A stretch of DNA of 64,000 nt from RYN-230 sp963813975 (GCA_963813975.1 CAWFAP010000008.1:248001-312000); one strand, 5' to 3'. Positions 42,421 to 51,518 are shown, counted from the stretch's first letter. The notes: generated by a model from the letters alone, not told the origin. Made by a program: numbers and translations.

Positions 42421-43521
42421 GTGCCCGAGGACGCCGTGCCGGGGGATATGTCTTTTTACGCCGCGATGCTCGGCGACGCCGGCCGACCGCTCGGCGACGC
42501 CCGCCGACCGCTGGACGACGCCGGCCGACCGCTCGGCTGGCTGCTCGAAGGCATGCTTACCGCCCAGGTCACCACGGTGCTGGCCCGGTTAGGGATCGCA
42601 GACGAGCTGGCCGGCGGCCCGCTCACGGCCGGCGAGCTCGCGGCCCGGGTGGGCGCCGCTCCCGACCCGCTGTCCCGGCTGCTGGCCGCGGCGGCCGTCT
42701 ACGGCCTCGTGCGGAAGGCGGGCGCAGGCCGGTACGCGCTGACCCCGTCCGGCGATCTGCTCCGCACCGATGCCGAGGGCTCCGCCCGGGGCGTCGCGGT
42801 CGGGTTCCTGGGGCCGCCGCACTGGCGGAGCGCCGGGCGCCTGGAAGAGGTCGTCCGCAGCCCCGTGCCGGTGAACCCGGCGGGCCCGGGCGGGATCTAC
42901 GAGTACTACCGCCGGGACCCGGAGGAGGCGGCCTGGTTCGCCCGGGCCATGGGCCGGGTGACCGGGATCATGGTGGAGCAGCTCACCCAGGCCGACTTCC
43001 GGCCGCTGGCCTCCGGGCGCATCGTCGACGTGGGCGGGAGCCGCGGGACAGTGCTGGCCTACCTGCTCCGGGCCCTCCCGGACGCCCGCGGGGTGCTGAT
43101 GGACCGCGCCGAGGCGCTGGCCGAGGCGCCCGGGTACCTGGCCGGCGAAGGGGTAGGCGAGCGGGTGGAGGTCGTGGCCGGCGACTTCCTCCGCGAGGTG
43201 CCGCCCGGGGGCGACCTGTACCTGCTGAGCCAGATCCTGCACAACTGGGATGACGGGGACGCGCTCACGATCGTCCGCAACTGCCACCGGGCGAGCCGGC
43301 CTGGCAGCGCGCTCATGGTGATCGACTGGGTGCTCCCCGAGGGGCCCGAGCCGTCCCTGGCCCACGTGATGGACCTGATCATGATGATGGTGCTGGGCGG
43401 GCGGGAGCGCACCCGCGCGAGGCACGAGGCGATGCTGGGGCCGGAGGGCTATGAGCTCGTCCGGGACACCCCGCTGGCCGGGGTGATGCCCTGGCGGGTG
43501 CTGGAGTTCCAGCACGTGTGA
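42421..43521 (+). CDS. O-methyltransferase (plant/bacterial type 2 family)
   Basis: A 366-residue enzyme. An N-terminal dimerisation/HTH-like domain (LTAGELAARVGAAPDPLSRLL) precedes the methyltransferase core: RIVDVGGSRGTVLAYLL (motif I), GVLMDRAEALAEA, LREVPPGGDLYLLSQILHNW (with catalytic His-Asn-Trp) and ALMVIDWVLPEG. Members methylate hydroxyls of aromatic natural products. GTG 42421 follows GAGGGGAG. The N-terminus contains three tandem GDAGRPL-like repeats not expected in the family. No biosynthetic cluster is obvious. Confidence 0.88.
   Translation: MPEDAVPGDMSFYAAMLGDAGRPLGDARRPLDDAGRPLGWLLEGMLTAQVTTVLARLGIADELAGGPLTAGELAARVGAAPDPLSRLLAAAAVYGLVRKAGAGRYALTPSGDLLRTDAEGSARGVAVGFLGPPHWRSAGRLEEVVRSPVPVNPAGPGGIYEYYRRDPEEAAWFARAMGRVTGIMVEQLTQADFRPLASGRIVDVGGSRGTVLAYLLRALPDARGVLMDRAEALAEAPGYLAGEGVGERVEVVAGDFLREVPPGGDLYLLSQILHNWDDGDALTIVRNCHRASRPGSALMVIDWVLPEGPEPSLAHVMDLIMMMVLGGRERTRARHEAMLGPEGYELVRDTPLAGVMPWRVLEFQHV
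42472..42534 (+). repeat. Three 21-bp tandem repeats in the O-methyltransferase N-terminus
   Basis: Units 42472-42492, 42493-42513 and 42514-42534 encode GDAGRPL, GDARRPL and DDAGRPL. The period is in frame, so expansion would be tolerated. Confidence 0.85.
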
Positions 43522-43525
43522 GGGC

Positions 43526-44287
43526 TCAGCGCGTTCCGGCGGTGAGCCAGGCGGAGGCCAGCCGCTGCGGGCCCTTCCGCAGCCAGGCCCGCAGCTCCCC
43601 GGGTTCCCGGGTGGTGACCAGCTCCGGCTCGGCGCCGGGCAGGATGGGGCGGTGGTATTCGAGTTCGGCCTGACCGGGCATCCAGTCCAGCCCGGCCAGC
43701 TCGTCCTCCACGGCGGCCCAGTGGACACTGTTGTTGACGTGGCCCGCGGTGTCGAAGTCCGCGGCGCGCAGCGACCAGGGCCGGCCCGCCGCAGCGCCGG
43801 GCGGTCCTGGGAGGGTGAGCCGTGCTGACACCTGCCGGCCCTCCGTCGAGGGCCCGTAGACCCGGTGGAACGACTCGCCCAGCGGGACCGGCCGCCCGTC
43901 GGCCGCCGAGACGGCGACCCAGATCGCGGTGGACTGGATAAGGTCCCCGTCCGCCCCGCTCACCGTCGTCGTGCGCTCGGCCCACCGCGGGCCGGTGGCT
44001 GAGCAATAGGTCCGCAACGAAATTCGCTCTCGGTGCTCGGGGTATCCGCGGATGGCCAGGGCCACGCGGCGGACCAGCCAGAGGTACGGCCCGTCCCAGC
44101 CTGCGTCGCTGACATCGTCTTCGGCGGCCTCCTGGAGGTACCGGGCCAGCGCGTCGAGCCGCAGCCGGCCGCCGGGGAGCACGTCGGTGCTGCGCACCTC
44201 GCGGGCGGTGGCGAACACCCGGCCCTGCGGGGGATCGGCGCGGAACCCCGGGGCCGGGTGCTGCAGCTGGAAAGTCATCCCTGGCAT
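43526..44287 (-). CDS. Acyl-ACP thioesterase (FatA/FatB-like)
   Basis: A 253-residue protein with two hotdog modules. The first contains DALARYLQEAAEDDVSDAGW, and the second the family signature DFDTAGHVNNSVHWAAVED with its Asn/His pair. It should release fatty acids from acyl carrier protein. Start may be the second Met (44278). It is convergent with the O-methyltransferase (4-nt gap) and divergent from gnd. No other fatty-acid genes are near. Confidence 0.83.
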   Translation of the reverse strand: MPGMTFQLQHPAPGFRADPPQGRVFATAREVRSTDVLPGGRLRLDALARYLQEAAEDDVSDAGWDGPYLWLVRRVALAIRGYPEHRERISLRTYCSATGPRWAERTTTVSGADGDLIQSTAIWVAVSAADGRPVPLGESFHRVYGPSTEGRQVSARLTLPGPPGAAAGRPWSLRAADFDTAGHVNNSVHWAAVEDELAGLDWMPGQAELEYHRPILPGAEPELVTTREPGELRAWLRKGPQRLASAWLTAGTR

Positions 44288-44456
44288 TGTCGCCGACGGC
44301 GGCGGCCCGGCGGCATGGGCCCTCTCCCGCTGACCGCGCGGAACTTACCGCGCGGGACCTGCCGCACGGGACTTACGGCCCGGGGACGCCGGGCACCCGG
44401 GCTACGTGACGGACTACCCTCGCGAAGGAAGGACGAGACTTTGCGAGGAGCCACGC

Positions 44457-45896
44457 ATGACTCAGCAGGGCAACGCAGACATCGGCGTGACCGGCCTGGC
44501 CGTGATGGGCCGCAACCTGGCCCGGAACCTGGCCCGGCACGGGTACGTGGTGGCGTTGCACAACCGCTCACCGGAGCGGACCCACAGCCTGGTCAAGGAG
44601 CACGGCGACGAGGGCACGTTCGTGCCGGCCGATTCGATGGAGGAGTTCGTGGCCAGCCTCAGCCGGCCGCGGGCGATCATCATCATGGTCAAGGCGGGAG
44701 AGGCCACCGACGCGGTGATCGGCGACCTGGTTCCGCTGCTGGACGACGGTGACATTGTCATCGACTGCGGCAACGCGCATTTCATGGACACCCGGCGGCG
44801 CGAGGCCGCGCTGCGCGAGCACGGGCTGCACTTCGTCGGGTGCGGCGTCTCGGGCGGCGAGGAGGGGGCGCTGCTCGGCCCCAGCATCATGCCCGGCGGG
44901 TCAGAAGAGTCCTACGCCCGGATCGGCCCGATGTTCGAGTCGATCGCCGCCACGGTGGACGGCACGCCGTGCTGCACGCACGTGGGCCCGGACGGCGCCG
45001 GTCACTTCGTCAAGATGGTCCACAACGGCATCGAGTACGCGGACATGCAGCTCATCGCCGAGGCCTACGACCTGCTGCGGGCGGGCCTGGGGGCCTCGCC
45101 GGCCGAGATCGCGGACATCTTCCGGACCTGGAACGAGGGGGACCTGGACTCGTTCCTGATCCAGATCACCGCGCAGGTGCTCGCGCACACGGACCCGGAG
45201 ACCGGGAAGCCGTTCGTGGATGTCGTGCTCGACCAGGCCGAGCAGAAGGGCACCGGCCGGTGGACGGTGCAGAACGCGCTCGATCTGGGTATCCCGATCA
45301 CCGGCATCGCCGAGGCCACGTTCGCCCGGGCTCTGTCCGGCCACGCGGACCAGCGAGAGGCGGCCCGGGCTGCGTTCGGCTCCGCGGTGTCGCCGCAGAT
45401 CAGCGACCGCGACGCGTTCGTGGAGGACGTCCGCCGCGCGCTGTATGCCTCCAAGGTGGTCGCCTACGCGCAGGGCTTCGACCACATCGGCGCGGGCAGC
45501 GAGGAGTACGGCTGGGGCATCGACCCGGGCATGATGGCGACCATCTGGCGGGGCGGCTGCATCATCCGGGCCCGGTTCCTGAACCGGATCCGGGAGGCCT
45601 ACGACGAGAACGCGGAGCTGCCCAGCCTGCTGGTCGCGCCGTACTTCGTCGCGGCCGTGCAGGACGGGGTGGACAGCTGGCGGCAGGTGGTGGCGCAGGC
45701 GGCGACGGCCGGCATCCCGTCCCCGGCGTTCTCCTCGTCGCTGGCCTACTATGACGGCCTGCGCCGGGACCGCCTGCCCGCCGCGCTGATCCAGGCCCTG
45801 CGGGACAACTTCGGCGCGCACACGTATCACCGGGTGGACAAGCCGGGCACGTTCCACACCGAGTGGGCCGGCGACCAGCAGGAGCACCCGGCCTGA
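44457..45896 (+). CDS. gnd: 6-phosphogluconate dehydrogenase, decarboxylating
   Basis: A 479-residue enzyme of normal length. The NADP-binding motif is IGVTGLAVMGRNLARN. The substrate motifs are GCGVSGGEEGALLGPSIMPG and HFVKMVHNGIEY (catalytic Lys and His/Asn). The C-terminal domain includes DQAEQKGTGRWTVQNAL and AYAQGFDHI. It converts 6-phosphogluconate to ribulose-5-phosphate with NADPH in the pentose phosphate pathway. ATG 44457 follows GAGGAG. The pathway partners are not in the window. Confidence 0.95.
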   Translation: MTQQGNADIGVTGLAVMGRNLARNLARHGYVVALHNRSPERTHSLVKEHGDEGTFVPADSMEEFVASLSRPRAIIIMVKAGEATDAVIGDLVPLLDDGDIVIDCGNAHFMDTRRREAALREHGLHFVGCGVSGGEEGALLGPSIMPGGSEESYARIGPMFESIAATVDGTPCCTHVGPDGAGHFVKMVHNGIEYADMQLIAEAYDLLRAGLGASPAEIADIFRTWNEGDLDSFLIQITAQVLAHTDPETGKPFVDVVLDQAEQKGTGRWTVQNALDLGIPITGIAEATFARALSGHADQREAARAAFGSAVSPQISDRDAFVEDVRRALYASKVVAYAQGFDHIGAGSEEYGWGIDPGMMATIWRGGCIIRARFLNRIREAYDENAELPSLLVAPYFVAAVQDGVDSWRQVVAQAATAGIPSPAFSSSLAYYDGLRRDRLPAALIQALRDNFGAHTYHRVDKPGTFHTEWAGDQQEHPA

Positions 45897-46015
45897 CCGG
45901 CCGGGCCCGGGCCCACGGTCTGAGCAGGGGCCCGCGCGTCAAGAATTCACAACAGCCGCGCCGGATGGAGCCCGGATTCACCCTGCATGGCTCCGCCGCT
46001 CGTATTCTGTCGGGC

Positions 46016-46999
46016 ATGCATTGGTCGGCTGTCCGGCCGCGTCGTCGCACGTGGCTCCCAGTAGTTACATGCTCACTCTTCGTTATTCTGGTCGTGTCGG
46101 GCTGCAGCATGTTCACGCCCGCAAGCCAGCATTCGGCGGTGCAGCCCCCGGGCGGGACGTCCGCGCCGGCCACCCCCTCGCCCAGTCCGAGCCCGACGCC
46201 CACGCCCACGGTATGTGCCCGGAATGCGCCCGGCTTCCCCTGCGAGATGCGGAACCGGATCAAGAAGATCCGGGCCTACATGCGGCGTCTGCCGGGTTCC
46301 ATCGGCATCGTGATCTACGACCGGAAGAACGAGGCGACCTGGCACAACGCGAACGCTGACGTCGCCTATCCGGCCGCGTCCACGATGAAGCTGGCCATGA
46401 TGACGGACATCCTGCTGCGCAGCCACGCGGGCAGCGTCACCCTGACCAGTGCCGACCGGCGGGCCATGTTCCAGGCGCTGTACACCAGCAACGACGACGA
46501 CGCCAACTACCTGTGGAGCCGGTACGAGGACGGCAGCTTCCTCAACCGGATCCAGCGGTTCGGCATGACCAGCGCCCGCTACACCTCCTCGGTGCCCAAC
46601 TGGGGCTTCATGTACTGCACGCCCCAGGACCTGGACAACCTGATCAATTACGTGCTTAAGCACACCCCGCGCAGCGTCCGCAACTACCTGGTCTACCGGC
46701 TCCAGCACGTCGCCGCGCTCGACCAGCAGTGGGGCGTCTGGGGCGCGGGCCCGGAGAACCACCCGGGCAACAAGGACGGCTGGGAGCAGGACGGCAACAT
46801 CTGGATCACCAACACCGTCGGGTTCGCCGGGCCAGGCCAGGAATACACCATGGCGATCATGTACAACCTGGGGGGTTTCGGCGGGATCGGGGACGCGGGG
46901 TTCAAGTACGGCAGCAACAAGCTGACCCAGATCTCGTCGATCCTGTTCCAGGGCCATCACACCGCGGCGCCTACCCCGCAGGCCTCCGCCGTTCCGTAA
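46016..46999 (+). CDS. Beta-lactamase-fold serine hydrolase lipoprotein
   Basis: A 327-residue protein. The lipobox is VVSGC with Cys30, followed by a Pro/Ser/Thr linker. The fold has the active-site motif S122-T-M-K125 (AASTMKLAMM), a SND-like second motif (YTSNDDDANYLW) and a KDG in place of KTG (NKDGWEQDG). This resembles class A beta-lactamase-related or penicillin-binding carboxypeptidases anchored outside the membrane. The weakened third motif makes real beta-lactamase activity doubtful. Confidence 0.8.
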   Translation: MHWSAVRPRRRTWLPVVTCSLFVILVVSGCSMFTPASQHSAVQPPGGTSAPATPSPSPSPTPTPTVCARNAPGFPCEMRNRIKKIRAYMRRLPGSIGIVIYDRKNEATWHNANADVAYPAASTMKLAMMTDILLRSHAGSVTLTSADRRAMFQALYTSNDDDANYLWSRYEDGSFLNRIQRFGMTSARYTSSVPNWGFMYCTPQDLDNLINYVLKHTPRSVRNYLVYRLQHVAALDQQWGVWGAGPENHPGNKDGWEQDGNIWITNTVGFAGPGQEYTMAIMYNLGGFGGIGDAGFKYGSNKLTQISSILFQGHHTAAPTPQASAVP

Positions 47000-47270
47000 C
47001 CCGGCTCTGGCCGGGATCAGGGCGTGCGCCCCACCGTGCACTCCTGGCCACCTCAGGGCCCTAGCCGATGGCCAGCCAGCGCACGCGGCCCGGACCCCGC
47101 CCCAACGGCACCGACCGCTCGCCCGGGCCGATGGCCCAGGCTCTCCAGCCGGTCCTGGATAACGCTCACTCTGTGTAAACGCGCGCAGGGGGGCACGGCT
47201 TAATACGGCAGGCATCCGCAGGAGCGGACAAGGGCGCGAACGCCCGCGGCCGCGGGGAGCGGGCGGGCGG

Positions 47271-47508
47271 TCAGGACGCGGCAGCCTGCCGCCCGGCCAG
47301 CGCGGGCGCCTCACCGGCACCGTCGCAGCAGCAGTCCACCTCGGCGCAGGAAAGCACGAACAGGTGCAGCTCGGCGGTCAGCCGGGCAATCCGGGTCGTC
47401 CGAGCAGTCGGCAATGCCGTCCACGTGCAGGATCGCGGTTCCGTGGCAGTGCTCCAGGTCCTGCTCGCACCCGGCACACGCCTTGATGATCACAGCTGAC
47501 TCGGGCAT
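47271..47508 (-). pseudogene. Small Cys-rich protein, frameshifted by one extra C
   Basis: Translation from 47508 reads MPESAVIIKACAGCEQDLEH and continues to DCSDDPDC. A C-run at about 47385 then shifts the frame; dropping one base gives DC-RLTAELHLFVLSCAEVDC, matching this small actinomycete family. The locus length is 3x79+1 nt. The intact product would be 78 residues with several Cys, possibly metal-binding. A sequencing error is possible. Confidence 0.65.
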
Positions 47509-47601
47509 CACGGCTCCTTCCGAGTCAGCTCTATCACCGGCCGCCGACACTCGCAGCTCGCCAGGCCGGCCAGGCCCCAGATTCCCGGAAAGTCCTGCGT
47601 C

Positions 47602-48633
47602 CTAGGAAATCTTCCGCGTGCCCCGTTTCGGCCGGCTGGCCGCCTGGATCGCCTTGATGAGCTCCGGCTTGGACATCTTCGAGCGGCCGGGAATGTCCAG
47701 CTCCGCGGCCCGGGCCATCAGGTCCGCCTTGGACATCGCGTCCAGGTCCGGCCCGGACTCCCCGCCGGCGGCCTGGCGCCGGCCGGTCCCGGAGTCGCCG
47801 CCGCGGGTCCCGCTGGCCCCGGTCCCCTCGGAGCTGGTCCCGCCACCCTCGGCGCCCGGCCCCATCTTCGCGACCGACGCCTCCAGGGCCGCCATCAGGT
47901 CGATGACGTTGGACTTGGGCCGTTCTTCCTCGAACACCACGGACTGGCCCTCCCGCTTGTGCTCGATCAGCTCCTCGACCCGGGCCCGGTAGGTGTTCTG
48001 GTAGTCCGCGGGTTCCCAGGGCACCGTGAGGGACTCGACCAGCCGCTTGGCCACCTCGAGCTCGCGCCCGGCGAAGCCGGCCTCCTTGGGCAGGGTCTCC
48101 AGCTCTTCGCCGGGCGAGCGGATCTCGTCGGCGAAATACATGGTCTCCAGGATCAGCACATCGTCCCCGGGCCGGACCGCGACCAGGTGTTCCTTGTCCC
48201 GCAGCACCATGGTGGCGATCCCAATCTTGCCCGTCTCGTGCATGGCCTGCCGGAGCAGCGCGTAGGCGCGGTCCGCGCCCTTGCCGCGCGGGGCCAGGTA
48301 GTAGGTCTGCCGGAAATGGACCGGATCGATCTCGCCCAGGTCCACGAAGTCGCTGATCTCGATGGTCTCCGACTTACCGGGCGCAGCTTCCTTCAGCTCG
48401 TCCCGGGTGACCACGACGTACTCACCGCCGCCGAGCGGGAACCCGCTCACGATCTCGTCGGTCGCGACCTCGTCCCCGGTCACCTCGTCGACCTTCTTGT
48501 ACCGGATCCGGTGCGAGGTGCCCTTATGCAGCTGGTTGAAGTGGATCGTCTGGTCCGCGGTGGCCGGGTACAGGCCCACCGGGACATTGACCAGCCCGAA
48601 ACTCAGGAACCCCGACCAGATGGAACGCGCCAT
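47602..48633 (-). CDS. ku: Ku protein (non-homologous end joining)
   Basis: A 343-residue bacterial Ku. It begins MARSIWSGFLSFGLVNVPVG, with the core blocks IRYKKVDEVTGDEV, FVDLGEIDPVHF, TYYLAPRGKGADRAY and LVAVRPGDDVLIL. It binds DNA ends as a homodimer and recruits LigD. The C-terminus carries a Gly/Ser linker and then a SAP/Rho-N-like module (LMARAAELDIPGRSKMSKPE), which some bacterial Ku proteins use to bind DNA. ligD is not in the window. ATG 48633 follows GGGGAGAGC. Confidence 0.94.
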   Translation of the reverse strand: MARSIWSGFLSFGLVNVPVGLYPATADQTIHFNQLHKGTSHRIRYKKVDEVTGDEVATDEIVSGFPLGGGEYVVVTRDELKEAAPGKSETIEISDFVDLGEIDPVHFRQTYYLAPRGKGADRAYALLRQAMHETGKIGIATMVLRDKEHLVAVRPGDDVLILETMYFADEIRSPGEELETLPKEAGFAGRELEVAKRLVESLTVPWEPADYQNTYRARVEELIEHKREGQSVVFEEERPKSNVIDLMAALEASVAKMGPGAEGGGTSSEGTGASGTRGGDSGTGRRQAAGGESGPDLDAMSKADLMARAAELDIPGRSKMSKPELIKAIQAASRPKRGTRKIS

Positions 48634-48849
48634 GCTCTCTCCCCGTCCAGACGTCACGGCCGGCGTTCCCAGTGATACCTGGCCGGCACCGCGGCGGCAT
48701 CCCGGGCCGGACGTGGCTGCTGAGCCGCGTCGTGGATCTTGATTCTATGCTGCGACCGGGCGATGACCAGGGACTACCTACCCGGCAAGCGGCGCGGGGA
48801 CCCGTTCGCGGCCGGGCTAGGGAAACCCGGGGCGGCCCAGAAAGTAGGC

Positions 48850-48879
48850 GCCCCCGGGACGGTGACCCGTCCCGGGGGC
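48850..48879 (-). terminator. Terminator downstream of the DUF6458 gene
   Basis: GCCCCCGGGACGG and CCGTCCCGGGGGC form a perfect 13-bp stem with a 4-nt loop (48863-48866), 26 nt after the stop of the minus-strand gene. A TTT stretch follows on that strand. Confidence 0.75.
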
Positions 48880-48905
48880 TCGGCCTGCCTGGCGTACTGG
48901 CCGGG

Positions 48906-49151
48906 TCAGACCGGAGGCTCGGTGTAGCGACGCTCCTCGTAGACCTCGGTCGTGCTCGGGGTCCTGGTCGTGGTCACGGCCTGGCGCCTGCGCCCGAACA
49001 TCCACACCAGGGAGATGACCAGGCCGATGACGCCGGCGATCATCAGGATCAGCCCGACGAGCTGCAGGTTCACGTTCGCGGGCGAGTAGCTGATGGCAAA
49101 CCTTAAAATGGCGCCGATCACGATGAGCGCGATGCTGCCGCCGTAGGTCAT
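48906..49151 (-). CDS. DUF6458-like small membrane protein, 81 residues
   Basis: It starts MTYGGSIALIVIGAILRFAI behind AGGAGG. Two membrane segments (the second LVGLILMIAGVIGLVISLVW) are followed by a basic turn FGRRRQ and a Thr/Glu-rich tail (TRTPSTTEVYEERRY). This matches a common actinomycete family of unknown function. Confidence 0.8.
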   Translation of the reverse strand: MTYGGSIALIVIGAILRFAISYSPANVNLQLVGLILMIAGVIGLVISLVWMFGRRRQAVTTTRTPSTTEVYEERRYTEPPV

Positions 49152-49247
49152 GGACAACAACCTCCTGTAGCCAAGGGGCCCGTGCCCGCCAGCTTCCCCG
49201 GAGTGGTCCGCACACACATGTCCCGGCCGGATTCCTGGGCCGCCTGC

Positions 49248-50510
49248 TCACTCAGCCTGGAGGACCGGTTCCCGCGCTGGCGCCGGGACCGGGTCGCCGG
49301 GCGCGAGCACCGGCGCGTCCACGGCGACCAGGCCGGGGTACTTCAGCCCCGATCCGGTGTTGAGCACGACGACCTCGTCACTGGCCGCCAGCCAGCCGGA
49401 CTCGCGGAGCTGGCGGACGGCCGTGACGCAGGCGGCCCCCTCGGGGCAGATCAGGCTGCCTTCCAGCCGGGCGATCTCGCGCTGGTCCGCGAGCAGCGCC
49501 TCGTCGTCCACGGCGACGGCGGTCCCGCCGGTGCTCCGCACCGCGTCGAGCACCAGGAAGTCGCCGAGGGCCTTGGGGACAGTGATGCCGAACGCGACGG
49601 TGCGGGGGTCCGGCCACGGCTGGCTCTCGGCGGCGCCGCTGGCGAACGCGGCCACGATCGGGGCGCAGCCGCTGGCCTGCACCGCGACCAGCCGGGGCAG
49701 CTGGCCGTTGACCCAGCCCAGTTCGCGCAGTTCCCGCAGCGCCTTGTGGATGCCGATGATGCCCACCCCGCCGCCCGCCGGATAGACGATCACGTCCGGC
49801 ATCCGCCAGCCCAGCTGCTCGGCGATCTCGTACCCCATGGTCTTCTTGCCCTCCAGCCGGTAGGGCTCCCTCAGGGTGGAGACATCCTGGTAGCCGGGGC
49901 GGCTGGGGAGCGCCGCGCCGACGATCGCGTCCGCGTCGCCGATGAGCCCGTCGACCAGGTAGAGCTCTGCGCCGGCCGCGGCACACTCGGCGCGGGTGAT
50001 GGACGGCGCCGCCGCGGGCATCACGATGAGGCTGCGCAGCCCGGCGCGGGCCGCGTACGCCGCCCAGGCCGCGCCCGCGTTGCCGTTCGTGGGCATGGCC
50101 ACGCCGGTGACGCCGAGCTCGGCGGCCCGGGACACTCCCACGGCCGCGCCGCGGGCCTTGAAGGTGCCGGTGGGGGTGAGCCCTTCGTCCTTCATCCACA
50201 GCCGGGACATCCCGATCGCCTGGCCTAGCCGGGGCAGGGCCAGCAACGGGGTCATGCCCTCGCCCAGGCTCACCACCCGGCCGGAGTCCGTGACCGGCAG
50301 CAGCTCGTGATAGCGCCACAGGTCGGGCGGCCGTCCCGCGATGTCCTCCGGGCTGACCTCCGCCTGAACCCAGGCGGTGTCGTAGCGCGCCAGCAGCGGC
50401 GACCCGCACGCGCAGGTGCCCTGCACCTGCGCGGCGTCGTACCGGGTCCCGCAGCGGGAGCATTCGAGGTGCGTCAGCGCTGAATAGGGCACGACGATGT
50501 TCATGCCCAT
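49248..50510 (-). CDS. Threonine synthase-like PLP enzyme
   Basis: A 420-residue enzyme. An N-terminal zinc-ribbon (LECSRCGTRYDAAQVQ, TCACG) precedes the PLP fold. The PLP lysine is in LTPTGTFKARGAA, the phosphate loop in PTNGNAGAAWAAYAA, and GGGVGIIGIHK closes the cofactor site. This is the archaeal/actinobacterial ThrC-like group that converts O-phosphohomoserine to threonine, though some members act as other lyases. No threonine pathway neighbours are present, so a paralogous role is possible. Confidence 0.82.
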   Translation of the reverse strand: MGMNIVVPYSALTHLECSRCGTRYDAAQVQGTCACGSPLLARYDTAWVQAEVSPEDIAGRPPDLWRYHELLPVTDSGRVVSLGEGMTPLLALPRLGQAIGMSRLWMKDEGLTPTGTFKARGAAVGVSRAAELGVTGVAMPTNGNAGAAWAAYAARAGLRSLIVMPAAAPSITRAECAAAGAELYLVDGLIGDADAIVGAALPSRPGYQDVSTLREPYRLEGKKTMGYEIAEQLGWRMPDVIVYPAGGGVGIIGIHKALRELRELGWVNGQLPRLVAVQASGCAPIVAAFASGAAESQPWPDPRTVAFGITVPKALGDFLVLDAVRSTGGTAVAVDDEALLADQREIARLEGSLICPEGAACVTAVRQLRESGWLAASDEVVVLNTGSGLKYPGLVAVDAPVLAPGDPVPAPAREPVLQAE

Positions 50511-50590
50511 CAGCCAGCGTTTCACCGGCAGCACCAGGAGAACGCAGCCGCCCGCCACGGCGAAGCCGTCCAGGGACAGAGCGGAGCCGG

Positions 50591-50914
50591 CTAGAGGAAG
50601 TCGGCGACCTCGCGCAGCATCGCTGACTTGGACCGGGCCCCGACCAGCTGCTTGACCACCTCACCGCCGGCGAACACGTTGACGGTGGGCACCAGCATGA
50701 CGCCGTACTTCACGGTGGTCTGCGGGTTCTCGTCCGCGTTGATCTTCACCACGTCGATCGTCTCCGCGTGCTCGGCGGCGATGGCCTCGAGCACCGGCCC
50801 GAGCTGGCGGCACGGGCCGCACCACTCGGCCCAGTACTCCACGATCACCGGCTTCGGGCTGCGCAGCACGTCGGCCTCGAAGCTGTCGTCGGTCACTGCC
50901 TTGACCACGCCCAT
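50591..50914 (-). CDS. trxA: Thioredoxin
   Basis: A 107-residue thioredoxin. The redox motif is W31-C32-G-P-C35 in VEYWAEWCGPCRQL, with the usual buried charged residue in VDVVKINADE-like strand (IDVVKINADENPQT) and cis-Pro in VMLVPTVNVF. ATG 50914 follows a GAAGGAG site. The reading frame of the upstream MerR-type gene runs through this gene in another frame, so their expression is probably linked. Confidence 0.92.
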   Translation of the reverse strand: MGVVKAVTDDSFEADVLRSPKPVIVEYWAEWCGPCRQLGPVLEAIAAEHAETIDVVKINADENPQTTVKYGVMLVPTVNVFAGGEVVKQLVGARSKSAMLREVADFL

Positions 50915-51383
50915 GGCGGTACTCCTTCGGTAAGGCGCCCTCAGGCGCTGCTGGTGACCTGGCCGTGCCCATCGCCGAGATGCCGTCGCCGACCAGCCCG
51001 TCGTCCAGCTGCAGGGCCAGGCAGTCGTCGCTGCTGCCGTGCGCGCAGACCTGGACCAGGCGGCGCAGCCGGCACTGCCGCCGGGCGAGCTCGGCAAGCT
51101 GGTCCGCGATCGCACCGAGCTTGGCTTCGGCGGCCCGGACGATCTCGTCGGTGGACCGGGCCTCGGCGGGGCCGAGCAGCTCGCTGATCTCGGCCAGGGT
51201 GAAACCGAGCCGCCGGGCGCGGCGGATGAACGCCAGCCGCCAGCGGTCGTCGTCGGTGTACTCCCGGAATCCGGACCTGCCCCGCGCCGGCGCCGCCAGC
51301 AGGCCGCGCCGCTGGTAGAACCGCACGGTCTCGACGCCCACCCCTTCGGCGTCGGCGAATTTCCCGATCGTCAACCCAGCCAT
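50661..51383 (-). CDS. MerR family regulator whose frame runs into trxA
   Basis: 240 codons, of which about 156 precede the thioredoxin start. The N-terminal DNA-binding domain is GLTIGKFADAEGVGVETVRF, RRGLLAAPARGRSGFREY, followed by the dimerisation coil (RRARRLGFTLAEISELLG). The sensor loop region has three cysteines (RRQCRLRRLVQVCAHGSSDDC), suggesting a metal or redox signal. Relatives normally end soon after that. Here no stop occurs until 50661, so the last 84 codons overlap trxA out of frame. Read-through of a lost stop, or real overlap, is possible. Confidence 0.78.
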   Translation of the reverse strand: MAGLTIGKFADAEGVGVETVRFYQRRGLLAAPARGRSGFREYTDDDRWRLAFIRRARRLGFTLAEISELLGPAEARSTDEIVRAAEAKLGAIADQLAELARRQCRLRRLVQVCAHGSSDDCLALQLDDGLVGDGISAMGTARSPAAPEGALPKEYRHGRGQGSDRRQLRGRRAAQPEAGDRGVLGRVVRPVPPARAGARGHRRRARGDDRRGEDQRGREPADHREVRRHAGAHRQRVRRR

Positions 51384-51389
51384 AGCGGC

Positions 51390-51421
51390 AAGCTAACAGC
51401 CGTACTTCGGTACCGAGTCAA
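51390..51421 (-). promoter_or_regulatory. MerR-type promoter with 19-bp spacer
   Basis: On the minus strand TTGACT (51416-51421) and TTAGCT (51391-51396) are 19 bp apart, the over-long spacing typical of MerR-activated promoters. The spacer holds the palindrome TCGGTACCGA (51407-51416). Transcription would start at about the first codon (51383). Confidence 0.6.
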
Positions 51422-51518
51422 GTGCCGCCGCGCGTGGGGTGTCCCGATAGGTAGTGAGCAGCCACGATGTCAGCGAGAATGTACGTATGACCGTCCTCAG
51501 CCACCCCCCGGTGAGCCC

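Noticed and set aside
45885..45910. Hairpin at the end of gnd
   Set aside because: The 7-bp stem overlaps the stop codon and lacks a T run, so a terminator is not convincing.
46016..46999. Calling this gene a class A beta-lactamase
   Set aside because: SxxK is present but KTG is KDG and the lipoprotein linker and motif spacing fit related hydrolases better.
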